Shown one piece after another: positions 1-5,917 of a DNA stretch of 7,015 bases (position 1 is its first letter; every line of letters starts with the position of its first letter). A program made the position numbers and the translations under genes. Under the pieces are notes generated by a model. The model worked only from the letters and a program-made list of their open reading frames with translations, had not been told where the DNA came from and did no database searches. The stretch spans positions 1 through 7,015 of the forward strand of contig CAKPPL010000054.1 in NCBI GenBank assembly GCA_934177555.1, given 5' to 3'. Source of the DNA: an uncultured Clostridia bacterium (GTDB lineage: Bacteria > Bacillota > Clostridia > TANB77 > CAG-508).

Positions 1-218
1 AAGTAGGAATTATAGGAAGAATTCAAACAAGAACATGGGATGATGACCAAGGTCAAAAACACTATGTTACAGAAGTCGTTGCTGAAGAAGCATATTTTGC
101 TGAAGGTAGAAGAGATGGAGAAAGTACTGGAAGTTCTGCATTTGAAAATACATTTGGTAATTCAATGCCAGGAGGAGCAGATTTTGAAGTATCTTCAAGC
201 GATGACCTACCATTTTAG
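1..218 (+). CDS. ssb: Single-stranded DNA-binding protein SSB, C-terminal part (5' end outside window)
   Basis: SSB coats single-stranded DNA during replication, recombination and repair, and recruits partner proteins through its C-terminal tip. The reading frame starts at base 3 and runs 71 codons to a TAG at 216-218, with no start inside the window. The visible part begins with the last strands of the OB fold (VGIIGRIQTRTWDDDQGQKH, then YVTEVVAEEAYF), which matches the family closely. A short disordered Gly/Ser/Glu-rich linker follows, and the protein ends in the acidic tip DDLPF, the conserved partner-docking peptide. It is followed 19 bases later by rpsR, as in the widespread rpsF-ssb-rpsR operon, so rpsF is expected just upstream. 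The linker looks short compared with Bacillus SSB. The assignment is firm. Confidence 0.95.
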   Translation, partial: VGIIGRIQTRTWDDDQGQKHYVTEVVAEEAYFAEGRRDGESTGSSAFENTFGNSMPGGADFEVSSSDDLPF

Positions 219-237
219 AACAAGGAGGGGAATATAA

Positions 238-522
238 ATGGCAGACAAAAATAAAAAAAGAAATAACAGAAATAATAACTATGATGAAGATTACAATCCA
301 AAATTCAGAAAACAAAGAAAAAAAGTATGTGTTTTATGTAGTGACAAAAATTTTGTATTAGACTACAAAAACCCAGAACAATTAAAAAAATTCATCAATG
401 ATAAAGGAAAAATATTACCAAGAAGAACAACAGGTGCTTGTGCAAAACATCAAAGAGATATAACACTTGCTGTTAAAAGAGCTAGACATATCGCTGTTTT
501 ACCATATGCAGCTAAAGACTAG
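238..522 (+). CDS. rpsR: 30S ribosomal protein S18 (zinc-binding form)
   Basis: S18 is a small-subunit protein that pairs with S6 on the platform of the 30S subunit. The 94-residue product carries the family core [18 protein letters not shown] at about residues 56-73, followed by a basic helix ending in LPYAAKD. A Lys/Asn/Arg-rich tail of about 28 residues precedes the core and is longer than in Bacillus S18. Cys31, Cys34, Cys68 and His71 form a plausible zinc site. This is the four-ligand form common in clostridia, whereas Bacillus S18 has lost these residues. The start is supported by a strong AAGGAGG at 222-228, nine bases upstream. The gene lies directly after ssb in one transcript and ends at the hairpin at 530-561. 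Confidence 0.97.
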   Translation: MADKNKKRNNRNNNYDEDYNPKFRKQRKKVCVLCSDKNFVLDYKNPEQLKKFINDKGKILPRRTTGACAKHQRDITLAVKRARHIAVLPYAAKD

Positions 523-561
523 AAAAAACGAAGTAATTCAATCGAATTACTTCATTTTTTT
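523..561. terminator. Bidirectional intrinsic terminator between rpsR and sspH
   Basis: A perfect 10-bp stem (530-539 with 544-553) with a 4-base loop is followed on the plus strand by a run of seven T at 555-561. It is preceded by six A at 523-528, which act as the T run on the minus strand. It therefore closes both the ssb-rpsR transcript and the converging sspH gene, whose stop codon lies only a few bases away. Confidence 0.9.
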
Positions 562-563
562 GC

Positions 564-746
564 CTAATTAAAAAGATTTCTTTCATATAAATCTTCAATA
601 AAAACATCTCTTTCTTCAAAATTATCAATAAAACCAATTTTAGCAACATTATTATTTATTCCTTGAATCCATACAGGACGTTCATCATAATAGATGTCCA
701 CTTTTTCCTTATTATTTAAAATATTTTGAACTCGATTATAATTCAT
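564..746 (-). CDS. sspH: H-type small acid-soluble spore protein
   Basis: This 60-residue protein belongs to the SspH family of minor small acid-soluble spore proteins. In Bacillus these are made late in the forespore under sigma-G and packaged in the dormant spore core; their exact biochemical role is little known. Family features are the opening MNYNRVQNILNN (compare MxxxRAKEIL), the central YDERPVWIQ at residues 20-28, and the acidic C-terminal half with EERDVFIEDLYE. The length matches the usual 58-60 residues. The start is fixed by AGGAGGT on the minus strand (751-757), four bases from the ATG. It is a single-gene unit converging on rpsR and sharing its terminator. CGT and CGA arginine codons occur, unlike the AGA-only plus-strand neighbours. 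The assignment rests on recalled family pattern and is fairly sure. Confidence 0.85.
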   Translation of the reverse strand: MNYNRVQNILNNKEKVDIYYDERPVWIQGINNNVAKIGFIDNFEERDVFIEDLYERNLFN

Positions 747-781
747 AAAAACCTCCTAAAATCACTTTATATATCTAAAAT

Positions 782-810
782 AATTATATACAGTATAAAT
801 AAAAATATGC
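782..810 (-). promoter_or_regulatory. Possible sigma-G-type promoter of sspH
   Basis: On the minus strand GCATA (806-810) fits the sigma-G -35 pattern (G, then not G, then A-T-purine). After a 17-base spacer, TATAATT (782-788) matches five of seven positions of the sigma-G -10 element. It also contains TATAAT, so vegetative polymerase could read it. The region is so AT-rich that chance matches are likely, and the assignment leans on the known sigma-G control of sspH in Bacillus. Confidence 0.35.
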
Positions 811-831
811 ATAAATAATTTATAAAAAGCA

Positions 832-860
832 TTTACATATAATTTATATTGGTGTAGAAT
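832..860 (+). promoter_or_regulatory. SigA-type promoter of the pilin-like gene
   Basis: TTTACA (832-837) and TAGAAT (855-860) are separated by exactly 17 bases, each one mismatch from the SigA consensus. The predicted transcript starts near 867, giving a leader of about 33 bases with AGGAGG at 887-892 and a 7-base spacing to the ATG at 900. It diverges from the sspH promoter. Confidence 0.7.
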
Positions 861-899
861 AAGAAAGTAAATAATACAAAAGAAATAGGAGGAAGAAAA

Positions 900-1991
900 A
901 TGAAAAATATTGGAAAGAAACAAAAGCAAGAAGGAATAACACTAATAGCATTAGTAGTAACAATAGTAGTACTATTAATATTAGCAGGAACAAGTATAGC
1001 TATGTTAACAGGAGATAATGGAATAATAACAAATGCTCAAAAAGCTCAAATGACAAATACAAAAGCAGAAGTAACAGAAAAAATGAATATGGCATATAAT
1101 GCAGCATATTCAGAAGCAAGAGTAAAATTAGCAACAAATTCTGGGTATCAGCCATCAGCAAGTATAGCAGATTTAGCAGAGATAGTAGCAAAAGAATTAG
1201 GAGTAGATGCAGAAACAACAGATGTACCAACAACAGGAATAGACAATGGATACCATGTATATTATAAAGCTAGTGGAACAATAATAACAATGTTATATGG
1301 AGACAAAAAATTTGCATTAGAAGCAGACACAGAAGAACAAAACAATTTATATCCAAACATAAAAGGAGAAATCACACTAAGTACAACACAAGTAACATAT
1401 ACAAAACAACCAGATGGTACAACAAGTAATCCAACAACGCCAAGTACAGGAACTATAACAGTAGAAAATGGAACAGGAATTGATATTGGAGATGTAATAT
1501 CAATACAATCAACAAAAGGAACAAAAGAAGAATTTTACATAATATCATATAATGAGACAACAAAAAAAGCAGTAGCATTGGCAAAAAATAATCTTAAAAA
1601 TGTTGAAACAATAGCATTTGCTGAAGAAGTATACTGGGGACAAGGAACTGGAAATTATGTTCCATTTGGAGATACAAGTTATCCATATGTATATGATGAA
1701 AATTCAAATATATATAGTTACTTAGAAAATTATAAAACAGAATTAGGAAATTCAGTTAGTAGAGTAAGATTAGCAGCATATGAAGAAATTGAAGAATTAA
1801 TGAATGCTACAGAAGATTATAAATGGGCATATTCAACAAATTATTGGTTAGGATCAGCAGATGGACAGATTTTAAATCATATGTATGTTGTTTCAGAAAA
1901 TAATAAAAGAATAGGAGTTGCTAGTTTTAATATAAGTGATGTAGGAGGAATTCGCCCAGTTATAGAATTTAATGCACAATCAGAAAAATAA
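900..1991 (+). CDS. Type IV pilin-like protein with C-terminal WLGS/GIRPV domain
   Basis: This 363-residue product starts with a short basic leader (residues 1-11), then G12 and a hydrophobic helix (13-36, ITLIALVVTIVVLLILAG). This is the prepilin methylation/cleavage signature, with cleavage expected after G12. The usual Glu at mature position 5 is replaced by Ala17, as in a group of clostridial pilin-like proteins I recall. Residues 37-110 look like an amphipathic pilin helix, followed by a beta-rich stretch. A Thr/Pro/Ser-rich linker (about 168-185) leads to a C-terminal domain (about 186-358) with YWLGSA at 315-320 and GIRPVIEF at 350-357. That pattern recalls DUF6273-like or C-type-lectin-like folds. 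The protein is probably exported and anchored at the membrane or built into a pilus-like fibre. Promoter, strong RBS and terminator make it monocistronic, and no assembly genes are nearby. Arg352 uses CGC, unlike the AGA of its neighbours. The function is unknown. Confidence 0.8.
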   Translation: MKNIGKKQKQEGITLIALVVTIVVLLILAGTSIAMLTGDNGIITNAQKAQMTNTKAEVTEKMNMAYNAAYSEARVKLATNSGYQPSASIADLAEIVAKELGVDAETTDVPTTGIDNGYHVYYKASGTIITMLYGDKKFALEADTEEQNNLYPNIKGEITLSTTQVTYTKQPDGTTSNPTTPSTGTITVENGTGIDIGDVISIQSTKGTKEEFYIISYNETTKKAVALAKNNLKNVETIAFAEEVYWGQGTGNYVPFGDTSYPYVYDENSNIYSYLENYKTELGNSVSRVRLAAYEEIEELMNATEDYKWAYSTNYWLGSADGQILNHMYVVSENNKRIGVASFNISDVGGIRPVIEFNAQSEK

Positions 1992-1996
1992 AAGAG

Positions 1997-2034
1997 AAAA
2001 GCTTTGAACTTAATTTAGAGTTTAAAGCTTTTTT
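1997..2034 (+). terminator. Intrinsic terminator of the pilin-like gene
   Basis: A 14-bp stem (1997-2010 with 2019-2032, one G-T pair) with an 8-base loop ends in a T run (2029-2034), starting five bases after the stop codon at 1989-1991. The A run at its left base could also let it work on the minus strand. Confidence 0.85.
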
Positions 2035-2055
2035 GGTTTAATATATTTCATGAAG

Positions 2056-2084
2056 TTGACTTATTACTAAAGATATTGTAAAAT
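2056..2084 (+). promoter_or_regulatory. SigA-type promoter of the nucleoside kinase operon
   Basis: TTGACT (2056-2061) and TAAAAT (2079-2084) are 17 bases apart, each one mismatch from consensus. The predicted start is near 2091, about 40 bases before the ATG at 2131, leaving no room for a riboswitch. Confidence 0.75.
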
Positions 2085-2130
2085 ATAAAAGTCAAAAATA
2101 CAAAATCAACAAGAGAAAGGAAGAAAAAAT

Positions 2131-3744
2131 ATGGAAGAAACAAAAAAAGAAAAAATATCAGAATTATACAAAGAACAAATAAAAAATAATGTGTATACAA
2201 CAATAGGAGCAAAAGTTAATAACAAATATCAAAACTTAGATTATGAAGTAAATAAAGAAGACAAAGTAGAATTAATAGACTTATCAGCAAAAGAAGGAAT
2301 GAAAATTTATAGAAGAACACTAACATTTGTAATGGGAAAAGCATTTGAAAAAACATATCCAGAAGCACATGTAATAGTAGATTATCAGTTATCAAATTCA
2401 TTATATTGTACAATAGAAAATATGGATGTAACAGAAGAAATGCTAGAAAAAGTAAAAAATCAAATGCAAGAAATAATACAAAAAGATTTAAAAATCAATA
2501 AAAAAATGATGACAAGAGAAGAAGCTCAAAAATTCTATGAAGAAACAAATACTCCAAAAGGAAGATTGCAATTTGATTTAAAAGATAATCAACAAATAAA
2601 TATGTATTATTGTGAAGAATATTATAATTATATATATGAAACAATAGCGACACACACAGGAGTAACACCAATATTTGACTTAAATAAATATAGTAAAGGA
2701 TTTTTGTTAAGATATCCTAGCCATAAAAATCCAACAGAATTATCAAAATTCAAAGAAACAAAAAAATTATTATGGGCATTACAAGAATATGAAACAATAT
2801 ATAAAGTATTAAATGTAGGCACGGTTTATAGACTAAATAAAGCTGTTGAAGAAAATAGAATAAAAGACTTAATATTATTATCAGAGGCATTACATGAAAA
2901 GAAAATATCACAAATTGCTGATAAAATAGCTAATAAAAAAGGTGTAAAAATGATATTAATAGCAGGTCCATCATCATCAGGAAAAACAACATTTGCACAA
3001 AGACTAGGAATACAATTAAGATTAAATGGACTAAAACCTGTAACAATATCAGTAGATAATTATTTTGTTGAAAGAGAACAAACTCCTAGAAATGAAAAAG
3101 GAGAGTATGATTTTGAAAGTATAAATGCAATAGATACAGAATTGTTTAATAAACATCTACTTGCATTATTAAATGGTGAAGAAGTAGAAATGCCAGAATT
3201 TAATTTTCATGAAGGAACAAAAGAATATCATGGACATAAAATAAAAATGAATAAAGATGATGTACTTGTAATAGAAGGAATACACTGCTTAAATGATAAA
3301 TTAACAGAAAAAATACCACAAGAACAAAAATATAAAATTTATATAAGTGCTTTAACTGTACTTAATATAGATGCATTTAATAGAATATCTACAACAGACA
3401 CAAGACTAGTAAGAAGAATTGTAAGAGACAATCAATTTAGAGGGTATTCAGCAAAAAATACAATTTCTACTTGGAATAATGTAAACAATGGAGAAGAAAA
3501 AAATATATTTCCATTCCAAGAAGAAGCAGATAGTATATTTAATACATCATTAATATATGAATTAGGTGTATTAAAAAATGAAGCAGTGCCTTTATTAGAA
3601 GAAATTACAGAACAAGATGCAGAATATGCAGAAGCACAAAGATTAATAGAACTATTAAGATATTTTAAACCAATATCAAAAGATATAGTTCCATCAAATT
3701 CATTATTGAAAGAATTTTTAGGTGGAGGAGATTTTAAAGGATAA
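2131..3744 (+). CDS. Nucleoside kinase (uridine kinase-like) with ThrRS-like N-terminal domains
   Basis: This 537-residue protein fuses threonyl-tRNA-synthetase-like N-terminal domains to a P-loop kinase of the uridine kinase/phosphoribulokinase family. Residues about 18-56 look like a TGS domain. Residues about 57-210 resemble the second additional (editing) domain of ThrRS, but the zinc/catalytic HxxxH is absent: R62 and F66 stand at its place. The kinase half has Walker A GPSSSGKT at 279-286, a nucleoside-site aspartate in SVDNYF (D309), a Walker-B-like IEGIHC (381-386), and the lid TDTRLVRRIVRDNQFRG (423-439). It probably phosphorylates a nucleoside using ATP or GTP in the cytoplasm, for salvage or an unknown purpose. 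The whole-protein architecture is conserved across many Firmicutes and Bacteroidetes, usually annotated simply as nucleoside kinase. An AAAGGA site lies upstream of the ATG. The RNHCP gene follows after one base, suggesting translational coupling. Confidence 0.9.
   Translation: MEETKKEKISELYKEQIKNNVYTTIGAKVNNKYQNLDYEVNKEDKVELIDLSAKEGMKIYRRTLTFVMGKAFEKTYPEAHVIVDYQLSNSLYCTIENMDVTEEMLEKVKNQMQEIIQKDLKINKKMMTREEAQKFYEETNTPKGRLQFDLKDNQQINMYYCEEYYNYIYETIATHTGVTPIFDLNKYSKGFLLRYPSHKNPTELSKFKETKKLLWALQEYETIYKVLNVGTVYRLNKAVEENRIKDLILLSEALHEKKISQIADKIANKKGVKMILIAGPSSSGKTTFAQRLGIQLRLNGLKPVTISVDNYFVEREQTPRNEKGEYDFESINAIDTELFNKHLLALLNGEEVEMPEFNFHEGTKEYHGHKIKMNKDDVLVIEGIHCLNDKLTEKIPQEQKYKIYISALTVLNIDAFNRISTTDTRLVRRIVRDNQFRGYSAKNTISTWNNVNNGEEKNIFPFQEEADSIFNTSLIYELGVLKNEAVPLLEEITEQDAEYAEAQRLIELLRYFKPISKDIVPSNSLLKEFLGGGDFKG
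3736..3741 (+). promoter_or_regulatory. Ribosome binding site that decides the RNHCP gene start
   Basis: AAAGGA lies inside the last codons of the kinase gene, four bases before the ATG at 3746. The alternative in-frame GTG at 3722 has no purine-rich site in front of it, so the ATG is preferred. Confidence 0.6.
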
Positions 3745-3745
3745 A

Positions 3746-4063
3746 ATGATAGAAGCTAGCAAATTTACAAAAATTGATGAAGAATTTGTATGTGAGAATT
3801 GTGGAAGAAAAGTACCTAAATTAGGATACACATGTAGAAATCATTGCCCATATTGTTTGCATTCAAAACATTTAGATATAAATCCTGGTGATAGACAAGA
3901 GACTTGTCATGGAATACTAGAACCAATAGAAATAGAAACAAATTCTAAAAAAGGGTATATTATTGTTTTTAGATGCAAAAAATGTGGAGCTATAAGAAAA
4001 AATAAAGTTGCACAAGATGATAATATGGAAGAAATAATAAGAATAAGTGCACACAAACAATAA
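3746..4063 (+). CDS. RNHCP domain-containing zinc protein
   Basis: This 105-residue protein is of the RNHCP family, named for the residues RNHCP, found here at 31-35. No biochemical function is established for the family that I know of. Three cysteine pairs are visible: C16/C19 (CENC), C34/C37 (CPYC) and C77/C80 (CKKC). Additional C30, H33, H42, C54 and H55 make two zinc-ribbon-like sites likely. The run SKHLDINPGDR (40-50) is also a family hallmark. The ATG at 3746 gives an N-terminus (FTKIDEEFVCENC) like that of relatives, while the GTG at 3722 would add eight residues without an RBS. The start is one base after the kinase stop, so the two are almost certainly co-transcribed and coupled. 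Zinc ribbons of this kind often bind nucleic acid or the ribosome, but that is inference. Confidence 0.88.
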   Translation: MIEASKFTKIDEEFVCENCGRKVPKLGYTCRNHCPYCLHSKHLDINPGDRQETCHGILEPIEIETNSKKGYIIVFRCKKCGAIRKNKVAQDDNMEEIIRISAHKQ

Positions 4064-4092
4064 AATGGAGTGGTGAAAACCATTCCATTTTA
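4061..4092 (+). terminator. Hairpin terminator of the kinase-RNHCP operon
   Basis: A 14-bp stem (4061-4074 with 4079-4092, one G-T pair) closed by a GAAA tetraloop begins at the stop codon of the RNHCP gene. The right arm ends in TTTT and continues AT-rich, but there is no long T run, so termination may be partial or aided by the next hairpin. Confidence 0.55.
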
Positions 4093-4128
4093 TATTATAG
4101 GAAAATTCTCCGAACTTCCTATAATATA
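4091..4128. repeat. Perfect 13-bp inverted repeat between converging genes
   Basis: Arms 4091-4103 and 4116-4128 are exact reverse complements with a 12-base loop. The left arm shares two bases with the preceding hairpin, and the right arm abuts the A run that serves the rpmB terminator. Neither strand has a T run directly after it, so it is not a canonical terminator. It may stabilise RNA 3' ends or reinforce termination. Confidence 0.7.
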
Positions 4129-4151
4129 AAAAAACGCTTGTTTAAGCGTTT
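4128..4151 (-). terminator. Intrinsic terminator of rpmB
   Basis: An 8-bp stem (4132-4139 with 4144-4151) with a 4-base loop is followed on the minus strand by a seven-T run (plus-strand A at 4128-4134, partly within the stem). It lies nine bases beyond the rpmB stop codon. Confidence 0.85.
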
Positions 4152-4159
4152 AACTAATA

Positions 4160-4360
4160 TTATTGTGCTCTTTTTACTTTTCCATTTTTTAAACATTTAG
4201 CACATACATGTATTTTTTTAACTTCTCCATTAACATCAGCTCTAACTGTTCTTAAATTTGGTTTCCAAGTTCTTGGAGCTCTTTTACTTATATGAGAACG
4301 AGTTATACTTAATTTGTTTCCATGAATAGCTGTTTTTTCGCAAACTTCACATTTAGCCAT
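4160..4360 (-). CDS. rpmB: 50S ribosomal protein L28 (zinc-binding form)
   Basis: L28 is a late-assembling protein of the 50S subunit near the tRNA exit site. The 66-residue product opens with MAKCEVCEKTAIHGNKLS and contains RSHISKRAPRTWKPNLRTVR at 21-40, both typical of L28. Cys4, Cys7, Cys53 and Cys56 make the four-cysteine zinc-binding form, the type that can be replaced by a zinc-free paralogue under zinc limitation in some bacteria. The open frame extends upstream to 4432, but that part is a low-complexity, Phe-rich stretch crossing the promoter. The ATG at 4358-4360 has AGGAGGT eight bases upstream and gives the normal protein length. It is a single-gene unit, opposite in direction to its neighbours and diverging from tig. 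Confidence 0.97.
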   Translation of the reverse strand: MAKCEVCEKTAIHGNKLSITRSHISKRAPRTWKPNLRTVRADVNGEVKKIHVCAKCLKNGKVKRAQ

Positions 4361-4368
4361 TATATAGC

Positions 4369-4375
4369 ACCTCCT
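4369..4375 (-). promoter_or_regulatory. Ribosome binding site that fixes the rpmB start
   Basis: A full AGGAGGT on the minus strand stands eight bases before the ATG at 4360. It rules out the longer in-frame start at 4432. Confidence 0.85.
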
Positions 4376-4403
4376 AATAAAAAAATAAATTTGACTATTA
4401 ATT

Positions 4404-4432
4404 AGTTTAACACAGAAAAATAAAAAATACAA
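4404..4432 (-). promoter_or_regulatory. SigA-type promoter of rpmB, extended -10
   Basis: On the minus strand TTGTAT (4427-4432) and TAAACT (4404-4409) are 17 bases apart, with TGT directly before the -10 giving an extended -10. The -35 is weak. The predicted leader is about 36 bases, too short for an autoregulatory L28 structure. Confidence 0.5.
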
Positions 4433-4461
4433 GGGTTTTTTTACAAAAAATAAAAAAAGGG

Positions 4462-4489
4462 TTGCAAAATATAAAAAGTATGATATAAT
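4462..4489 (+). promoter_or_regulatory. SigA-type promoter of tig, extended -10
   Basis: TTGCAA (4462-4467) and a perfect TATAAT (4484-4489) are 16 bases apart, with TGA directly before the -10. Transcription should start near 4496, about 30 bases before the tig ATG, which has AAAGGA at 4513-4518. No CIRCE or CtsR-type element is visible. Confidence 0.8.
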
Positions 4490-4526
4490 GTAATGGCTAA
4501 AAACAAGACGAGAAAGGAAGATTATA

Positions 4527-5813
4527 ATGAATTGTAAAGTAGAAAAAACAGAAAATGCAAATGAAATAAAATTAGAGATAACAGTAGAAGCAGAAAAATT
4601 TGAGAATGCTATGAAAAAAGTATATTTCCAAAATGCAAAATACTTTAATATACCAGGATTCAGAAAAGGAAAAGCTCCAATGAATATTGTAGAAAAATAC
4701 TATGGAGAACAAATCTTTTATGAAGACGCATTTAATGATGTAGCAACAGAAAGCTATGATGAAGCATTAAAAGAAAATAAAATAGAAGCAGTAAGCAAAC
4801 CAGAAGTTGATATAAAACAAATGGAAAAAGGAAAAGACCTTATATATACAGTAGTTGTACAAACAAAACCAGAAGTAAAATTAGGAAAATATAAAGGAAT
4901 AGAACTAAAAAAAGTAGAACATAAAGTAGAAGATAAAGATATCGAACATGAATTAGGACATATGCAAGAACACAATTCAAGACTAGTAAGTGTAGAAGAT
5001 AGAGCATTAGAAAATGGAGATATTGCTACAATAGATTTTGAAGGTTTTGCAGATGGAAAAGCATTTGAAGGTGGAAAAGCAGAAGGACATGAATTAGAAA
5101 TAGGAAGTGGATCATTCATACCAGGATTTGAAGATCAATTAGTTGGAATGAAAATTGATGAAGATAGAGAAATCAAAGTAACATTCCCAAAAGAATATTT
5201 CTCTAAAGACTTAGCAGGAAAAGAAGCAATGTTTAAAGTAAAATTACATGAAATCAAGAAAAAAGAATTACCAGAATTAGATGATGAATTTGCAAAAGAT
5301 GTAAGCGAATTTGACACACTAGAAGAATTAAAATCAAGTATTAAAGAAAGATTAGAAACAAGTGCAAAACAAAAAGAAAAATACGAAACTGAAGAAAATG
5401 CAGTAAAAGCAGTGTGTGAAGATGTAAAAGTAGATATCCCAGCAGGAATGATAGAAGCAGAAATAGATAACACAATAAGAGATTTTAAACAAAGATTATC
5501 ATATCAAGGATTAAATTTTGAACAATACTTAAAAATGTTAGGTAAAACTGAAGAAGAAATGAGAAAAGAATATGAACCTCAAGCAATAGAAGCAATAAAA
5601 TCAAGATTAGTATTAGAAGCAATAATAAAAGCAGAAAAAATAAAAGCAACACAAAAAGAAATAGATGCTAAAATGAAAGAAATGGCTGAAAGCTATGGCA
5701 AAAAAGTTGAAGAACTAAAAGAAAATGAAAATTTAGCAAAATACTTAAAAGAAGGAATTGAAACAGAAAAAGCAATAGAATTCATAGTAGAAAATGCAAA
5801 AATTACAAAATAA
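4527..5813 (+). CDS. tig: Trigger factor, ribosome-associated chaperone
   Basis: Trigger factor sits at the ribosome exit tunnel and shields nascent chains, and it has a peptidyl-prolyl isomerase domain. The 428-residue length is standard. The ribosome-docking domain (about 1-112) carries the signature GFRKGKAP at 44-51 in the loop that contacts ribosomal protein L23. The FKBP-type isomerase domain spans about 160-245, with GDIATIDFEG near its start and GSGSFIPGFED at 193-203. The C-terminal helical arms (about 246-428) form the substrate cradle and are rich in Lys and Glu. Upstream is its own promoter; downstream are clpP and clpX, the classic order linking folding at the ribosome to degradation. 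Nothing is missing or broken. Confidence 0.97.
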   Translation: MNCKVEKTENANEIKLEITVEAEKFENAMKKVYFQNAKYFNIPGFRKGKAPMNIVEKYYGEQIFYEDAFNDVATESYDEALKENKIEAVSKPEVDIKQMEKGKDLIYTVVVQTKPEVKLGKYKGIELKKVEHKVEDKDIEHELGHMQEHNSRLVSVEDRALENGDIATIDFEGFADGKAFEGGKAEGHELEIGSGSFIPGFEDQLVGMKIDEDREIKVTFPKEYFSKDLAGKEAMFKVKLHEIKKKELPELDDEFAKDVSEFDTLEELKSSIKERLETSAKQKEKYETEENAVKAVCEDVKVDIPAGMIEAEIDNTIRDFKQRLSYQGLNFEQYLKMLGKTEEEMRKEYEPQAIEAIKSRLVLEAIIKAEKIKATQKEIDAKMKEMAESYGKKVEELKENENLAKYLKEGIETEKAIEFIVENAKITK

Positions 5814-5822
5814 GAAATAAAT

Positions 5823-5852
5823 GAGTTTTCATATTCATATAATAGAAAACTC
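5823..5852. repeat. Inverted repeat just after tig
   Basis: An 8-bp stem (5823-5830 with 5845-5852) with a 14-base loop starts nine bases after the tig stop codon. No T run follows, so it is more likely an mRNA 3'-end or processing hairpin than a terminator on its own. Confidence 0.5.
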
Positions 5853-5873
5853 TCAAAAGTAGCATTAAATGTA

Positions 5874-5914
5874 CAAAAAGTTAGGGGAGTTTAAAATTTT
5901 TTCCTAACTTTTTG
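5874..5914 (+). terminator. Probable terminator or attenuating hairpin between tig and clpP
   Basis: A perfect 12-bp stem (5874-5885 with 5903-5914), extendable by G-T pairs, has a loop ending in a T run. Five T (5909-5913) form the base of the right arm. The T run is in the stem and is followed by GAGC, so it may let some transcripts continue into clpP. Confidence 0.55.
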
Positions 5915-5917
5915 AGC

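Noticed and set aside
40..237. Overlapping plus-strand open frame at the window start
   Set aside because: The frame beginning at base 3 encodes an unmistakable SSB C-terminus with DDLPF, so this is an out-of-frame shadow.
1000..1233. Leu-rich open frames opposite long genes (also 67-315, 2216-2413, 2628-2822, 4754-5119, 5135-5473, 5938-6258)
   Set aside because: Their Leu/Ser/Phe-rich composition is what the complement of A-rich codons gives. None has a convincing RBS or family pattern.
1842..1991. Confirmed diversity-generating retroelement variable region
   Set aside because: No template repeat or reverse transcriptase is in the window. Only a weak domain resemblance is seen, so it is kept as a speculative finding rather than a feature.
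3722..3745. Earlier GTG start of the RNHCP protein
   Set aside because: It would overlap the kinase by 23 bases and lacks an RBS. The ATG at 3746 has AAAGGA in front and yields a family-like N-terminus.
4361..4432. N-terminal extension of L28 on the minus strand
   Set aside because: The extension is low-complexity and covers the rpmB promoter and RBS. L28 normally begins MAKC or similar, exactly at 4360.
4361..4526. Riboswitch, T-box or ribosomal-protein leader in the rpmB/tig intergenic region
   Set aside because: Predicted leaders are about 30-36 bases and AT-rich, with no stable structure or anti-terminator seen.
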